NCBI GenBank assembly: GCA_943349725.1
Contig: CALQZP010000051.1
Span: 1-7,193 of the forward strand
DNA: 7,193 bases
Source of the DNA: Candidatus Nomurabacteria bacterium
Lineage (GTDB): Bacteria; Patescibacteriota; Minisyncoccia; Phycocordibacterales; UBA10002
Reading direction: 5' to 3'
Position 1 is the first letter of the stretch. The number at the start of each line of letters is the position of its first letter. A model generated the notes under the pieces. The model did no database searches and had not been told where the DNA came from. It was given only the letters and a program-made list of their open reading frames with translations. Made by a program: the position numbers and the translations under genes. This document shows, piece after piece, positions 1 to 5,699 of the stretch.

Positions 1-19
1 AGGAGGAATAAAACAAAGA

Positions 20-50
20 CTGGATTCCAGCTGGAGCAGGAATGACAGAA
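20..50. repeat. Short REP-like repeat, compact copy
   Basis: The sequence CTGGATTCCAGC (20-31) followed after 7 nt by GGAATGACAGAA (39-50) reappears in reverse complement at 4452-4513 with a different middle. The pattern resembles the very widespread CTGGATTCC...GGAATGACA class of short intergenic repeats seen in many bacterial genomes. That resemblance is from memory and was not searched. It lies downstream of rnj. Confidence 0.7.
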
Positions 51-67
51 AGGGGAAGAAAGAGGGA

Positions 68-160
68 TGACGGATGCCGTTTATACGCCGAGGAGCACGG
101 GGATGACGATGGGACGTTTGGCGGTTTTCTGAAATAAAAACCGCGACACGGCATCCGTCA
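68..160 (-). other. Nested inverted repeats around the rnj stop codon
   Basis: TGACGGATGCCGT (68-80) is the exact reverse complement of ACGGCATCCGTCA (148-160). The first is directly downstream of the rnj TAA (81-83) and the second is inside the last coding codons. Between them is a second perfect 8-bp stem, GCGGTTTT (121-128) with AAAACCGC (137-144). The rnj mRNA 3' end could therefore fold into a nested stem-loop. No U-run follows directly, so it is not called a terminator. Confidence 0.65.
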
Positions 161-2183
161 GTTGTTCCTTTACATACTCGAAGTTAATGGGGTGCATTCC
201 TTGTGTCGTGTCCTCAACCGTTTTCTTGATGATGATGCGTGCTTGGTGCAGGAGGTCCTGGGATTCACGAAGGTATACGAAGCCACGGGAAATAATATCG
301 GGAGATTTCTTGAGTTTGCCGGTGGAGGAATTGACGGAGGCGATAATGACGAACATTCCTTCTTCGGCTAGCATCTGCCTGTCTCGAAGCACCACTTCCT
401 GCATATCGCCGACGGCGAACCCGTCTACCATAAGTGGGCCGTCGGGCGCTTTCTCTTTGAGTGTGGTGATTTTCTTTCCGCAGTCCTGTATTTCAATCAC
501 CATTGAATTGTCGGGAATCACGATATTTGCTTTCGGCGTACCCGTTTCCTGCGCGAGCTCGCTGTGCAGGCGAAGCATATAGTGCGTGCCGTGAATGGGG
601 ATAAAGAACTTTGCCTTTATCTTTTTGTGAAGCCACTCCATTTCTCCGCGGTTGCCGTGTCCTGTCGAGTGAATATAGACCTCCGAAGTGCGGTAGTGGA
701 TGATGCGAGTGCCGTTCCGTGCGATGTTGTCTTTGAGGTCCTGCACCGCTTTTTCATTACCCGGAATGATGGAAGAGGAGAGAAGCACGGTGTCGTGTTC
801 CGAAAGCCGAAGTTGTTTGTGACTTTTGTTCGCAAGCCTGGTGAGCGCGGCAAACTCGTCGCCCTGCGCTCCTGTCGCGAGAACTACGATGCGGTCGGGT
901 GGATAATTAGCAATTTCGGTGGAGGGAATAATCACGTTGTCCTTCACCTTGATAAGGCCAGAAGCGATACAGATGTCCACGTTGTTCTTCATACTTCGTC
1001 CTTCAATCGCAATTTTTTTGTTGCACTTCTCCGCCGCTTCAATGATTTTTCCGATACGAACAATGTGGGAAGCAAACATGGAAATAATAAGTCGCGTCTT
1101 CGTCGTGCGAACAATCTCGGCGAGGTTTTCGCCGACCAGTCTTTCAGGAGTAGAGAAGCCAGGGTTCTCAATGTTGGTGGAGTCGGTAAGAAGCAAAAGA
1201 TTGTTGTCCTTCGCGAGGGCACTGTAGGTTTCCTCCTCTTCTTCGGTCGGTACGCCGTCCACATGGTCAAGTTTGTAGTCGCCGGGGGTCACAATGTTGC
1301 CGTAGGGTGTTTCAATGATGATACCCATACAATCGGGAATAGAGTGAGACACTCCGAAGAAGCGGACAGAAAGGTCACCAAACTTTACGCGTCCGTTACC
1401 TTCCACGATTTTCATATCAATCGCAGGAAGATGAGGAAACTCTTCCTGGCGCTTCTTCACTATCAGCGCGGTGAGGTTTCTCGTGTACATCGGCGGATTG
1501 CCGATGCGGTCCATAAGGTAGGGAATACCGCCAATGTGATCCAAGTGTCCGTGGGTAATGAGTACTGCGCGTATTTTGTGCTTTCGCTCTTCCAGATATT
1601 TGGTATTGGGAAGAATAAAATCAATCCCTGGAGTTTTGGAATCGTTGAACTGAAGTCCCATATCAATGACGATAATGTCATTTCGGAATTCAACGAGGGT
1701 CATATTGCGACCCACTTCTTCTACACCACCAAGACAAATGACGCGCACTGAATCCTCTTTCTGAAGAGGAATGGGTGTCGATTTCTTGACGTGAAATGTT
1801 TCGGTGCGCGTGCTTCTTTCGAGGTGTGCTTGCTCTCTCTGTTGTGGGGTAGGGGGTCGGGCGGGTAGGCGTCTCGCATGGAGTGGTGGAGTCCTGCGAA
1901 GGGGAGAAAAGGAGCGTGTCGCTCCTGGTATTGAGGGTGGTCGCGTTGCAGGAGCACTTCCAAACGAAGGTCGTTCGCGTCGGTCGAAACGAGTTCCACC
2001 TGCATGTGGTTTCGGAGCAGAGCCACCTTGTGCGTGTCCAAAGGAAGGGGGGGGCGAGTGGGTAAACCGAGAAGCCGAAGGGCTTCCTCCTTGGCGAGGT
2101 GTGTGCGAACTACTACTTTGAGCTCCAAATGAGGGTGCTCGGTTAGGTCGTCGGTTTTGGTTGTTGTTTCTGGTTGGTTCCAT
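81..2183 (-). CDS. rnj: Ribonuclease J with long N-terminal extension
   Basis: RNase J is a metallo-beta-lactamase/beta-CASP ribonuclease that acts in the cytoplasm on mRNA decay and rRNA maturation, usually with both endonuclease and 5'-3' exonuclease activity. Seen in the 700-residue product: the core begins near residue 146 (VRVICLGGVEEVGRN), the zinc-binding HGHLDH is at about 211-216, VSHSIPD at about 278-284, TPGDYKLD at about 299-306, DSTNIENPGF at about 334-343, a GHG motif at about 508-510 and PIHGTHYMLRLH at about 529-540. The beta-CASP and C-terminal domains are complete, ending in PIVIPVLLGV. Family members are usually about 550 residues; the excess is a 145-residue Arg/Pro/Ser/Gly-rich N-terminal region, probably disordered. 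The ATG at 2183 is preferred because the upstream in-frame ATG at 2213 lies inside an intergenic repeat, whose bases would encode the added residues. There is no Shine-Dalgarno. It is last in the secG-SBP-rnj block. Confidence 0.96.
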   Translation of the reverse strand: MEPTRNNNQNRRPNRAPSFGAQSSSSHTPRQGGSPSASRFTHSPPPSFGHAQGGSAPKPHAGGTRFDRRERPSFGSAPATRPPSIPGATRSFSPLRRTPPLHARRLPARPPTPQQREQAHLERSTRTETFHVKKSTPIPLQKEDSVRVICLGGVEEVGRNMTLVEFRNDIIVIDMGLQFNDSKTPGIDFILPNTKYLEERKHKIRAVLITHGHLDHIGGIPYLMDRIGNPPMYTRNLTALIVKKRQEEFPHLPAIDMKIVEGNGRVKFGDLSVRFFGVSHSIPDCMGIIIETPYGNIVTPGDYKLDHVDGVPTEEEEETYSALAKDNNLLLLTDSTNIENPGFSTPERLVGENLAEIVRTTKTRLIISMFASHIVRIGKIIEAAEKCNKKIAIEGRSMKNNVDICIASGLIKVKDNVIIPSTEIANYPPDRIVVLATGAQGDEFAALTRLANKSHKQLRLSEHDTVLLSSSIIPGNEKAVQDLKDNIARNGTRIIHYRTSEVYIHSTGHGNRGEMEWLHKKIKAKFFIPIHGTHYMLRLHSELAQETGTPKANIVIPDNSMVIEIQDCGKKITTLKEKAPDGPLMVDGFAVGDMQEVVLRDRQMLAEEGMFVIIASVNSSTGKLKKSPDIISRGFVYLRESQDLLHQARIIIKKTVEDTTQGMHPINFEYVKEQLTDAVSRFLFQKTAKRPIVIPVLLGV

Positions 2184-2189
2184 GATATT

Positions 2190-2291
2190 TACCAATCTAC
2201 GAATGAGTACCAATCTGCGAATACCTGCGAATAAAAAAAGAATTCAGCATTAGTAGGTATTAGTAGATTGGTCGGAATTAGTTGATTGGTA
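2190..2291. repeat. Intergenic hexamer-array palindrome, copy A
   Basis: An imperfect inverted repeat of 102 bp lies between the SBP stop and the rnj start. The right arm has five ATTNGT hexamers starting at 2249, 2259, 2267, 2277 and 2285 (spacing 10, 8, 10, 8). The left arm has their reverse complements (ACNAAT or GCGAAT type) with NAAT beginning at 2193, 2201, 2211, 2219 and 2229 (spacing 8, 10, 8, 10). The ends are TACCAAT and ATTGGTA. The central 16 nt include an A7 run and do not pair well. It ends 6 nt before the rnj ATG. Confidence 0.93.
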
Positions 2292-2296
2292 ATTGA

Positions 2297-4057
2297 TTAG
2301 TTAGTAAAGAAGCTCCACACTTTTTCGGTATTGATGTACCAATGATGTACATCAAGAAATCGTTCGCTTGAAATGGTGGTGTGACCCAGAGAAAACCCAC
2401 GTATCTTCTCGGGAAGGACATACATAAATTCCGGTGAGTACAAAAAGATGGCAGGGGCATCGGCGCTGATGTATGCAAGGACGCTCTCATAATTCGCGAG
2501 ACGCTTTTCGATGTCCGTCAATTTTCTTGCCTCTTCCAGGAGTTTGTCCACTTTTGAGTTGGTGTAGGAGGCAATGTTCAGTCCGGGGTCGTTTCGTTGG
2601 GAAGAGTGCCAAAACGCGAAGAGGTCTAGATCGCGCCCAATGATTTCACCGAAGAGGAGAGCGTCAAACTTTCGAGGCCGTATGATGTTTTGGTTAAGGT
2701 CTCCACCTTCAAATATCTGTACGCGTACCTCTACACCGATCTTTCCCCACATTTCTTTGAGCATCTGTACACTCTCGCGGAGTTCGAGTATATCTCCCGT
2801 CACGAAGGAAAAGGAAAGCTTTTCCACCGTCTTACCCTTTGTTCGCTCTCGGAGTCCTGTCACCGCGTTTCGTACCCATTTTGCTTTATCCAGAAGCATG
2901 TTTGCTTCAGCGAGGCGCGCCTCTGTCGTGGTGGAAGTGAGAGTTCCTCCTTTCTTGAGCAGAAGCGGGGGAACGGGGTCATCTATCGGCACGCCATAGC
3001 CAAAAAGTACCGAGTCTACAATTCGCTGTTTGTCGGTAGCAAGTTCAAGCGCCTTACGCACGGTTTTCTCGGCAAGGACAGAGGATTGGTTTTGGTTAAA
3101 GAAGACACCAAACACGCGCGGGAGTGAGGTACGAAGCATACGTTTACCACTCTCTTCTATCGTTTTTGCTGCTTGTGGAGTTATGGTGTTCACACTCTCA
3201 ATCTCGCCACGGTCCAGTCCTTTGAGCAACTCTTTTTCGTTTGGATAGAAATGAACTGAAATGCGTTTAATGTAGGGTGCGCCCAGTGTGTAATACTGAA
3301 ATGACAGCAGTTCAATATACACCGGAATGCCCGAGCTGTTACGCTCAATCCTCCCCATTTTGTATGGACCACTTCCAATCGCCTCAATGTTGAACGGAGA
3401 GAACGGGAATTGCTCGGCGGTAGCGTCCTTCCAGAGATGTTTGGGGAGAATCCCGAGTGTCGTGTTTTCAAGAAAAGGCGCATAGGGTTGTTTGAGAATA
3501 AGCGTAACCACCTTTTCACTTTTCTTCTCGACGCGTACCCCTTCCCAGTTTGCGCGCTTCGGACTCTTCAGCGCGGAGTCCTGTGCTTTTTGGATGGTAA
3601 AGATGACATCGTCCGCAGAGACAGGCGTGTTGTCGTGAAAGCGTGCATCTTCGCGAATGGTGAAGGTGTACGAAAGGCCGTCAGGAGAGACCTCATATCC
3701 AGAAGCAAGGTCGGGTATGAGCGTTCCGCTCGGGGTGGGCTTCATAAGTCCGGAATAAATAAGCATCGCCAGGTCTCGGTCCGCCGTGTCTTTATCAGAA
3801 AGAGAGGAAAGAAGTGGGTTGATAAAACGAGGAGAGCCGATAATACCTTCACTAAGCTCACCACCCGGGCCGGGGATCTCGGTAAGAAAGAGTGCATTCA
3901 CCTGGTACAGGAGACTTCCTGCGCCAAGGACAAGGAGCACGGCAAATACGGCGGAAAGCACTTTCTCCGCGGGAGAGAAACTTTTGAGAGCACGGTCCAA
4001 AAGGTCTGCTTTTGGAATACGATAGTGCTTGGTAAATATGTTCTTGAAGTCTTTCAC
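2297..4057 (-). CDS. Membrane-anchored ABC-type peptide solute-binding protein (SBP family 5)
   Basis: This is a family-5 extracellular solute-binding protein (DppA/OppA/NikA type), which captures peptides or other solutes for an ABC importer. Seen in the 586-residue product: a basic cytoplasmic start (residues 1-30), a hydrophobic segment at about 32-52 (VLSAVFAVLLVLGAGSLL) and then an SBP_bac_5 domain from about 68 to the end. The domain includes the diagnostic block around 129-152 (SYTFTIREDARFHDNTPVSA) and a late LFAFWHSSQRNDPG stretch. No lipobox and no cysteine were seen, so it is inferred to be held by an uncleaved N-terminal helix rather than a lipid. The start is a GTG (4057-4055); no other start lies close by in frame, and no Shine-Dalgarno is present. 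No permease or ATPase gene is adjacent, so the transport partner and substrate are unknown. It lies between secG and rnj, with repeat elements filling both flanking spacers. Confidence 0.9.
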   Translation of the reverse strand: MKDFKNIFTKHYRIPKADLLDRALKSFSPAEKVLSAVFAVLLVLGAGSLLYQVNALFLTEIPGPGGELSEGIIGSPRFINPLLSSLSDKDTADRDLAMLIYSGLMKPTPSGTLIPDLASGYEVSPDGLSYTFTIREDARFHDNTPVSADDVIFTIQKAQDSALKSPKRANWEGVRVEKKSEKVVTLILKQPYAPFLENTTLGILPKHLWKDATAEQFPFSPFNIEAIGSGPYKMGRIERNSSGIPVYIELLSFQYYTLGAPYIKRISVHFYPNEKELLKGLDRGEIESVNTITPQAAKTIEESGKRMLRTSLPRVFGVFFNQNQSSVLAEKTVRKALELATDKQRIVDSVLFGYGVPIDDPVPPLLLKKGGTLTSTTTEARLAEANMLLDKAKWVRNAVTGLRERTKGKTVEKLSFSFVTGDILELRESVQMLKEMWGKIGVEVRVQIFEGGDLNQNIIRPRKFDALLFGEIIGRDLDLFAFWHSSQRNDPGLNIASYTNSKVDKLLEEARKLTDIEKRLANYESVLAYISADAPAIFLYSPEFMYVLPEKIRGFSLGHTTISSERFLDVHHWYINTEKVWSFFTN

Positions 4058-4071
4058 AGCAACAAATAAAG

Positions 4072-4172
4072 TACCAATTTTCGAATGGGTACCAATCTAC
4101 AAATACCTACAAATCAGAAGAAGACGAGCATTAGCAGGTATTCGTAGATTCGTCGAGATTCGTTGATTGGTA
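4072..4172. repeat. Intergenic hexamer-array palindrome, copy B
   Basis: A second copy, 101 bp, lies between the secG stop and the GTG start of the SBP gene. It has the same ends (TACCAAT, ATTGGTA), five hexamers per arm and a purine-rich centre (CAGAAGAAGACGAGC) as copies A and C. It is the most diverged of the three: the left arm has CTACAAAT units where A and C have CTGCGAAT, and the right arm carries ATTCGT where they carry ATTAGT or ATTGGT. Orientation on the plus strand is the same as in A and C. Confidence 0.9.
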
Positions 4173-4178
4173 TATGCG

Positions 4179-4427
4179 TTAGCGGACGATGAGCGCAAGA
4201 AGCGCCGAGAGCACGAACAAAACGGCAATAACAATACTGGCGTTAAACAAAGTTTTCTCAAATCCGCGTTTGGTGTGGAAGCCACTGCTGAAATTGTCAC
4301 CGAACGCGCCCCCCAGTCCCGCAGCCGATTGCTGGAGCAAAATAACGACTATCAGCGAGACTGACAGCCCGATTTGGATATAGGGGAGTACCGATATGAG
4401 AGACTGCATTGGGAGCCATGATAGCAT
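4179..4427 (-). CDS. secG: Preprotein translocase subunit SecG
   Basis: SecG is the small auxiliary subunit of the SecYEG channel that exports unfolded proteins across the plasma membrane. The 82-residue product has the family's two-helix layout: helix 1 at about 13-33 (VLPYIQIGLSVSLIVVILLQ), a glycine-rich loop with GLGGAFG at 37-43, a basic TKRGFEK stretch at 52-58 and helix 2 at about 60-81. Length and topology match SecG (usually 70-110 residues). The start is uncertain. The ATG at 4427 gives MLSWLPMQS; the ATG at 4409 gives MQSLISV and 76 residues. A longer in-frame start at 4487 would translate a dispersed repeat and is rejected. The 4427 ATG lies in the 3' arm of a perfect 8-bp hairpin. 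No Shine-Dalgarno precedes either candidate. It is the first gene of the secG-SBP-rnj block. Confidence 0.88.
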   Translation of the reverse strand: MLSWLPMQSLISVLPYIQIGLSVSLIVVILLQQSAAGLGGAFGDNFSSGFHTKRGFEKTLFNASIVIAVLFVLSALLALIVR

Positions 4428-4443
4428 AATTCGGAAATTATGC
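4424..4443 (-). other. Hairpin over the candidate secG start codon
   Basis: GCATAATT (4424-4431) and AATTATGC (4436-4443) form a perfect 8-bp inverted repeat. In the secG mRNA the loop reads UCCG, a UNCG-type tetraloop, although it is closed by U-A rather than the favoured C-G. The ATG at 4427-4425 is inside the 3' arm of the stem, while the alternative ATG at 4409 is free. Confidence 0.6.
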
Positions 4444-4451
4444 AACCTCGC

Positions 4452-4513
4452 TTCTGTCATTCCCGCGCCTGCCCTCCATAGCTTCAAGCGAAGGAGGGAA
4501 AGCTGGAATCCAG
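4452..4513. repeat. Short REP-like repeat, long copy with internal hairpin
   Basis: TTCTGTCATTCC at the left and GCTGGAATCCAG at the right are the reverse complement of the ends of the 20-50 repeat. Between them are about 38 nt containing an inner hairpin: CCCTCC pairs with GGAGGG and CTTC with GAAG. It lies upstream of secG. The longest in-frame secG start (4487) falls inside it, which argues against that start. Confidence 0.72.
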
Positions 4514-4551
4514 AGTAGTCCTTTATCTATTAATGAATTTGGGTATAAAAA

Positions 4552-4576
4552 GCGGAAGCGCGTGGGGCGCTTCCGC
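4552..4576 (-). terminator. Rho-independent terminator of the 170-aa gene
   Basis: A perfect 10-bp G+C-rich stem (GCGGAAGCGC at 4552-4561 with GCGCTTCCGC at 4567-4576) and a 5-nt loop are followed on the minus strand by a TTTTT run and then ATACCC. It begins 8 nt beyond the TAG stop of the 170-aa gene, so it should end that transcript before secG. Confidence 0.9.
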
Positions 4577-4583
4577 AAAATGG

Positions 4584-5096
4584 CTATTTTCTGTTCAATT
4601 CTTCTTCCAACTTTTTGAGGGTGTCAGTCCATCTGGACAGTTCATTGATTTCCCCAGCCTGTTCCTGGGGTGAACACACAAGAAAATTTCTAACAACCAC
4701 CCACATCCAGTTGCCAAATTCGTAAAACCCTAGTTCTCTCCTCGCTACAAACTGGCTTATAGAATAATTCCCCCGCATGTCTTTCATATTTCCGCGAATA
4801 TCTCCGTTGCCGACGCCGATGTGATCCTGGTCGCGAATCTCATATTGAAAACAAGCGCCAATATTGCTGTAAAAGATTCGGTATCGTGTAAGCAAAGTAA
4901 GCTTGATAAGAATGGCGAGAACCCCCTCCTTTTTCTTGTTGAGTACGCGGTTTACTTCGGCGAATTTTTCTGCAACAGGAAGTAGTTTCTTCTCAATGCT
5001 TTTTTCGAGCGAAAGTGCATTCAGCTCATTTAGTCTCTGTTCTGCTCTGCTGATGTGCGTTTCGGCTTCTTGAAAAAGTTCAAGTGTAGATTTCAT
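4584..5096 (-). CDS. Hypothetical protein, helical ends, 170 aa
   Basis: I do not recognise this family. The reading frame is probably real: it has an ATG 12-13 nt downstream of a good predicted promoter (TTGACA, 17 bp, TACATT) and a strong intrinsic terminator just after its TAG stop. Residues 1-56 are rich in Glu, Lys and Leu and look like a long amphipathic or coiled-coil helix (ELFQEAETHISRAEQRLNEL). Residues 57-78 are more hydrophobic (EGVLAILIKLTLLTRYRIFY). A middle part around 85-130 is polar and glycine-containing, and 124-140 is aromatic (FYEFGNWMWVVV). The end is a second charged helix (DTLKKLEEELNRK). There are two cysteines, no signal peptide and no clear membrane segment. It looks visibly richer in A+T than its neighbours, which may hint at acquisition. 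It forms its own transcription unit, divergent from groES. Confidence 0.72.
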   Translation of the reverse strand: MKSTLELFQEAETHISRAEQRLNELNALSLEKSIEKKLLPVAEKFAEVNRVLNKKKEGVLAILIKLTLLTRYRIFYSNIGACFQYEIRDQDHIGVGNGDIRGNMKDMRGNYSISQFVARRELGFYEFGNWMWVVVRNFLVCSPQEQAGEINELSRWTDTLKKLEEELNRK

Positions 5097-5115
5097 AGAT
5101 AAATTTCCGCATCAA

Positions 5116-5144
5116 AATGTAAATTATTTCCTATACTTTGTCAA
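5116..5144 (-). promoter_or_regulatory. Sigma-70-type promoter of the 170-aa gene
   Basis: On the minus strand there is a perfect -35 TTGACA (5144-5139), a 17-bp spacer and a -10 TACATT (5121-5116, 4 of 6 consensus bases). The start of transcription would be near 5109, leaving a leader of only about 12 nt before the ATG at 5096. Confidence 0.6.
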
Positions 5145-5146
5145 GT

Positions 5147-5175
5147 TTGCGTGGGTCAGAAAAAACCTATACAAT
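5147..5175 (+). promoter_or_regulatory. Possible groESL promoter
   Basis: TTGCGT (5147-5152) is followed after exactly 17 bp by TACAAT (5170-5175, 5 of 6 consensus bases). Its -35 box is back to back with the -35 box of the divergent minus-strand promoter, 2 bp apart. The inferred leader is about 165 nt and would include two small dyads and palindrome C. The -35 match is weak (TTG only), so this is a candidate, not a firm call. Confidence 0.45.
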
Positions 5176-5188
5176 TCGGGCATTAAAT

Positions 5189-5221
5189 CCTTTAACAAAG
5201 GGCTATTTGGTAACAAATGGC
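5189..5221. promoter_or_regulatory. Two adjacent dyads in the groES leader
   Basis: CCTTT-AAC-AAAGG (5189-5201) is a perfect 5-bp dyad. It is followed at once by ATTTG-GTAA-CAAAT (5205-5218), which extends to an 8-bp stem with one G-T position from 5202 to 5221. They lie about 14-46 bp downstream of the proposed -10 box. They could be an operator or leader hairpins. They do not match the CIRCE consensus (TTAGCACTC-N9-GAGTGCTAA). Confidence 0.4.
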
Positions 5222-5243
5222 ATTTTTTATCAGTAATAACCTT

Positions 5244-5344
5244 TACCAATCTACGAATGGGTACCAATCTGCGAATACCTCCGAATAAGAAAGAGTTTAG
5301 GATTAGTAGGTATTGGTAGATTGGTCGGGATTAGTTGATTGGTA
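5244..5344. repeat. Intergenic hexamer-array palindrome, copy C
   Basis: A third copy, 101 bp, lies immediately upstream of groES and is very close to copy A by eye: the same TACCAATCTACGAATG left end, the same GTTGATTGGTA right end, and alternating 8/10-bp hexamer spacing. Its last base is 1 nt before ATG 5346 and 7 nt before ATG 5352. The centre (AAGAAAGAGTTTAGG) is unpaired and purine-rich. It would lie in the 5' untranslated leader of groES if the proposed promoter is used. Confidence 0.93.
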
Positions 5345-5351
5345 CATGATT

Positions 5352-5693
5352 ATGGCAAAACAAAAAACAAAAAAAGAAGTGAAGGCTCCGATTGTCAAAA
5401 GTAATATAAGAGTACAACCGCTCGCTGACCGCGTGCTTGTTCGCGAACTTAAGAAGGAGGGCGAGAAAATCGTGTCCGGTATTATTATTCCCGAATCGGC
5501 AAACGAAGACCGCGGAGCGCGAAAAGGAGAAGTGGTCGCGGTTGGTCCCGGGAAGTTTGATGACGGCGTCCTCGTACCGATGGGCGTCAAAGTCGGCGAT
5601 AAGGTTCTCTTTCAGTGGGGCGATAAGCTCACGATAGACGGAGAGGAGCTAGAGATGGTGAGTGAGAGCGCAATACTGGCGATTATTAAATAA
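5352..5693 (+). CDS. groES: Co-chaperonin GroES
   Basis: GroES is the heptameric lid of the GroEL folding chamber in the cytoplasm. The 113-residue product contains the conserved core start (IRVQPLADRVLVREL, residues 19-33), the GroEL-binding mobile loop at about 36-52 with SGIIIPESA, and the later KGEVVAVGPGKFDDG and VGDKVLFQWGD segments, ending in AILAIIK. Compared with the usual ~95-residue GroES it carries about 18 extra lysine-rich residues at the N terminus (MAKQKTKKEVKAPIVKSN). I chose ATG 5352; ATG 5346 (adding Met-Ile) is possible. Frame upstream of 5346 is encoded by the intergenic palindrome and is not considered coding. There is no Shine-Dalgarno. It is followed by groEL after a 106-nt spacer, so co-transcription is likely. 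Confidence 0.95.
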   Translation: MAKQKTKKEVKAPIVKSNIRVQPLADRVLVRELKKEGEKIVSGIIIPESANEDRGARKGEVVAVGPGKFDDGVLVPMGVKVGDKVLFQWGDKLTIDGEELEMVSESAILAIIK

Positions 5694-5699
5694 TTAACA

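Noticed and set aside
1..10. AGGAGGAATA at the window start as a ribosome binding site
   Set aside because: No plus-strand start codon with a credible gene follows; the strand here is antisense to rnj and its downstream region.
564..1751. Long plus-strand open frame of 395 codons opposite rnj
   Set aside because: It lies wholly antisense to the conserved RNase J core, has no recognisable domain and reads as a shadow of that gene's codon bias.
2184..2213. Upstream in-frame ATG that would extend RNase J by 10 residues
   Set aside because: The added codons lie mostly inside palindrome A, so they are repeat sequence and not conserved coding sequence.
2190..2291. Palindrome copies as intrinsic terminators of the upstream genes
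   Set aside because: The arms are A+T-rich with regular mismatches, and no U-run follows the stem on the transcript, unlike the clear terminator at 4552-4576.
3410..4069. Plus-strand open frame of 219 codons opposite the solute-binding protein
   Set aside because: Antisense shadow of a clearly conserved gene, with no start context and no family features.
4428..4487. Upstream in-frame ATG that would extend SecG by 20 residues
   Set aside because: The extra residues are encoded by the REP-like repeat and the start-codon hairpin and do not look like SecG.
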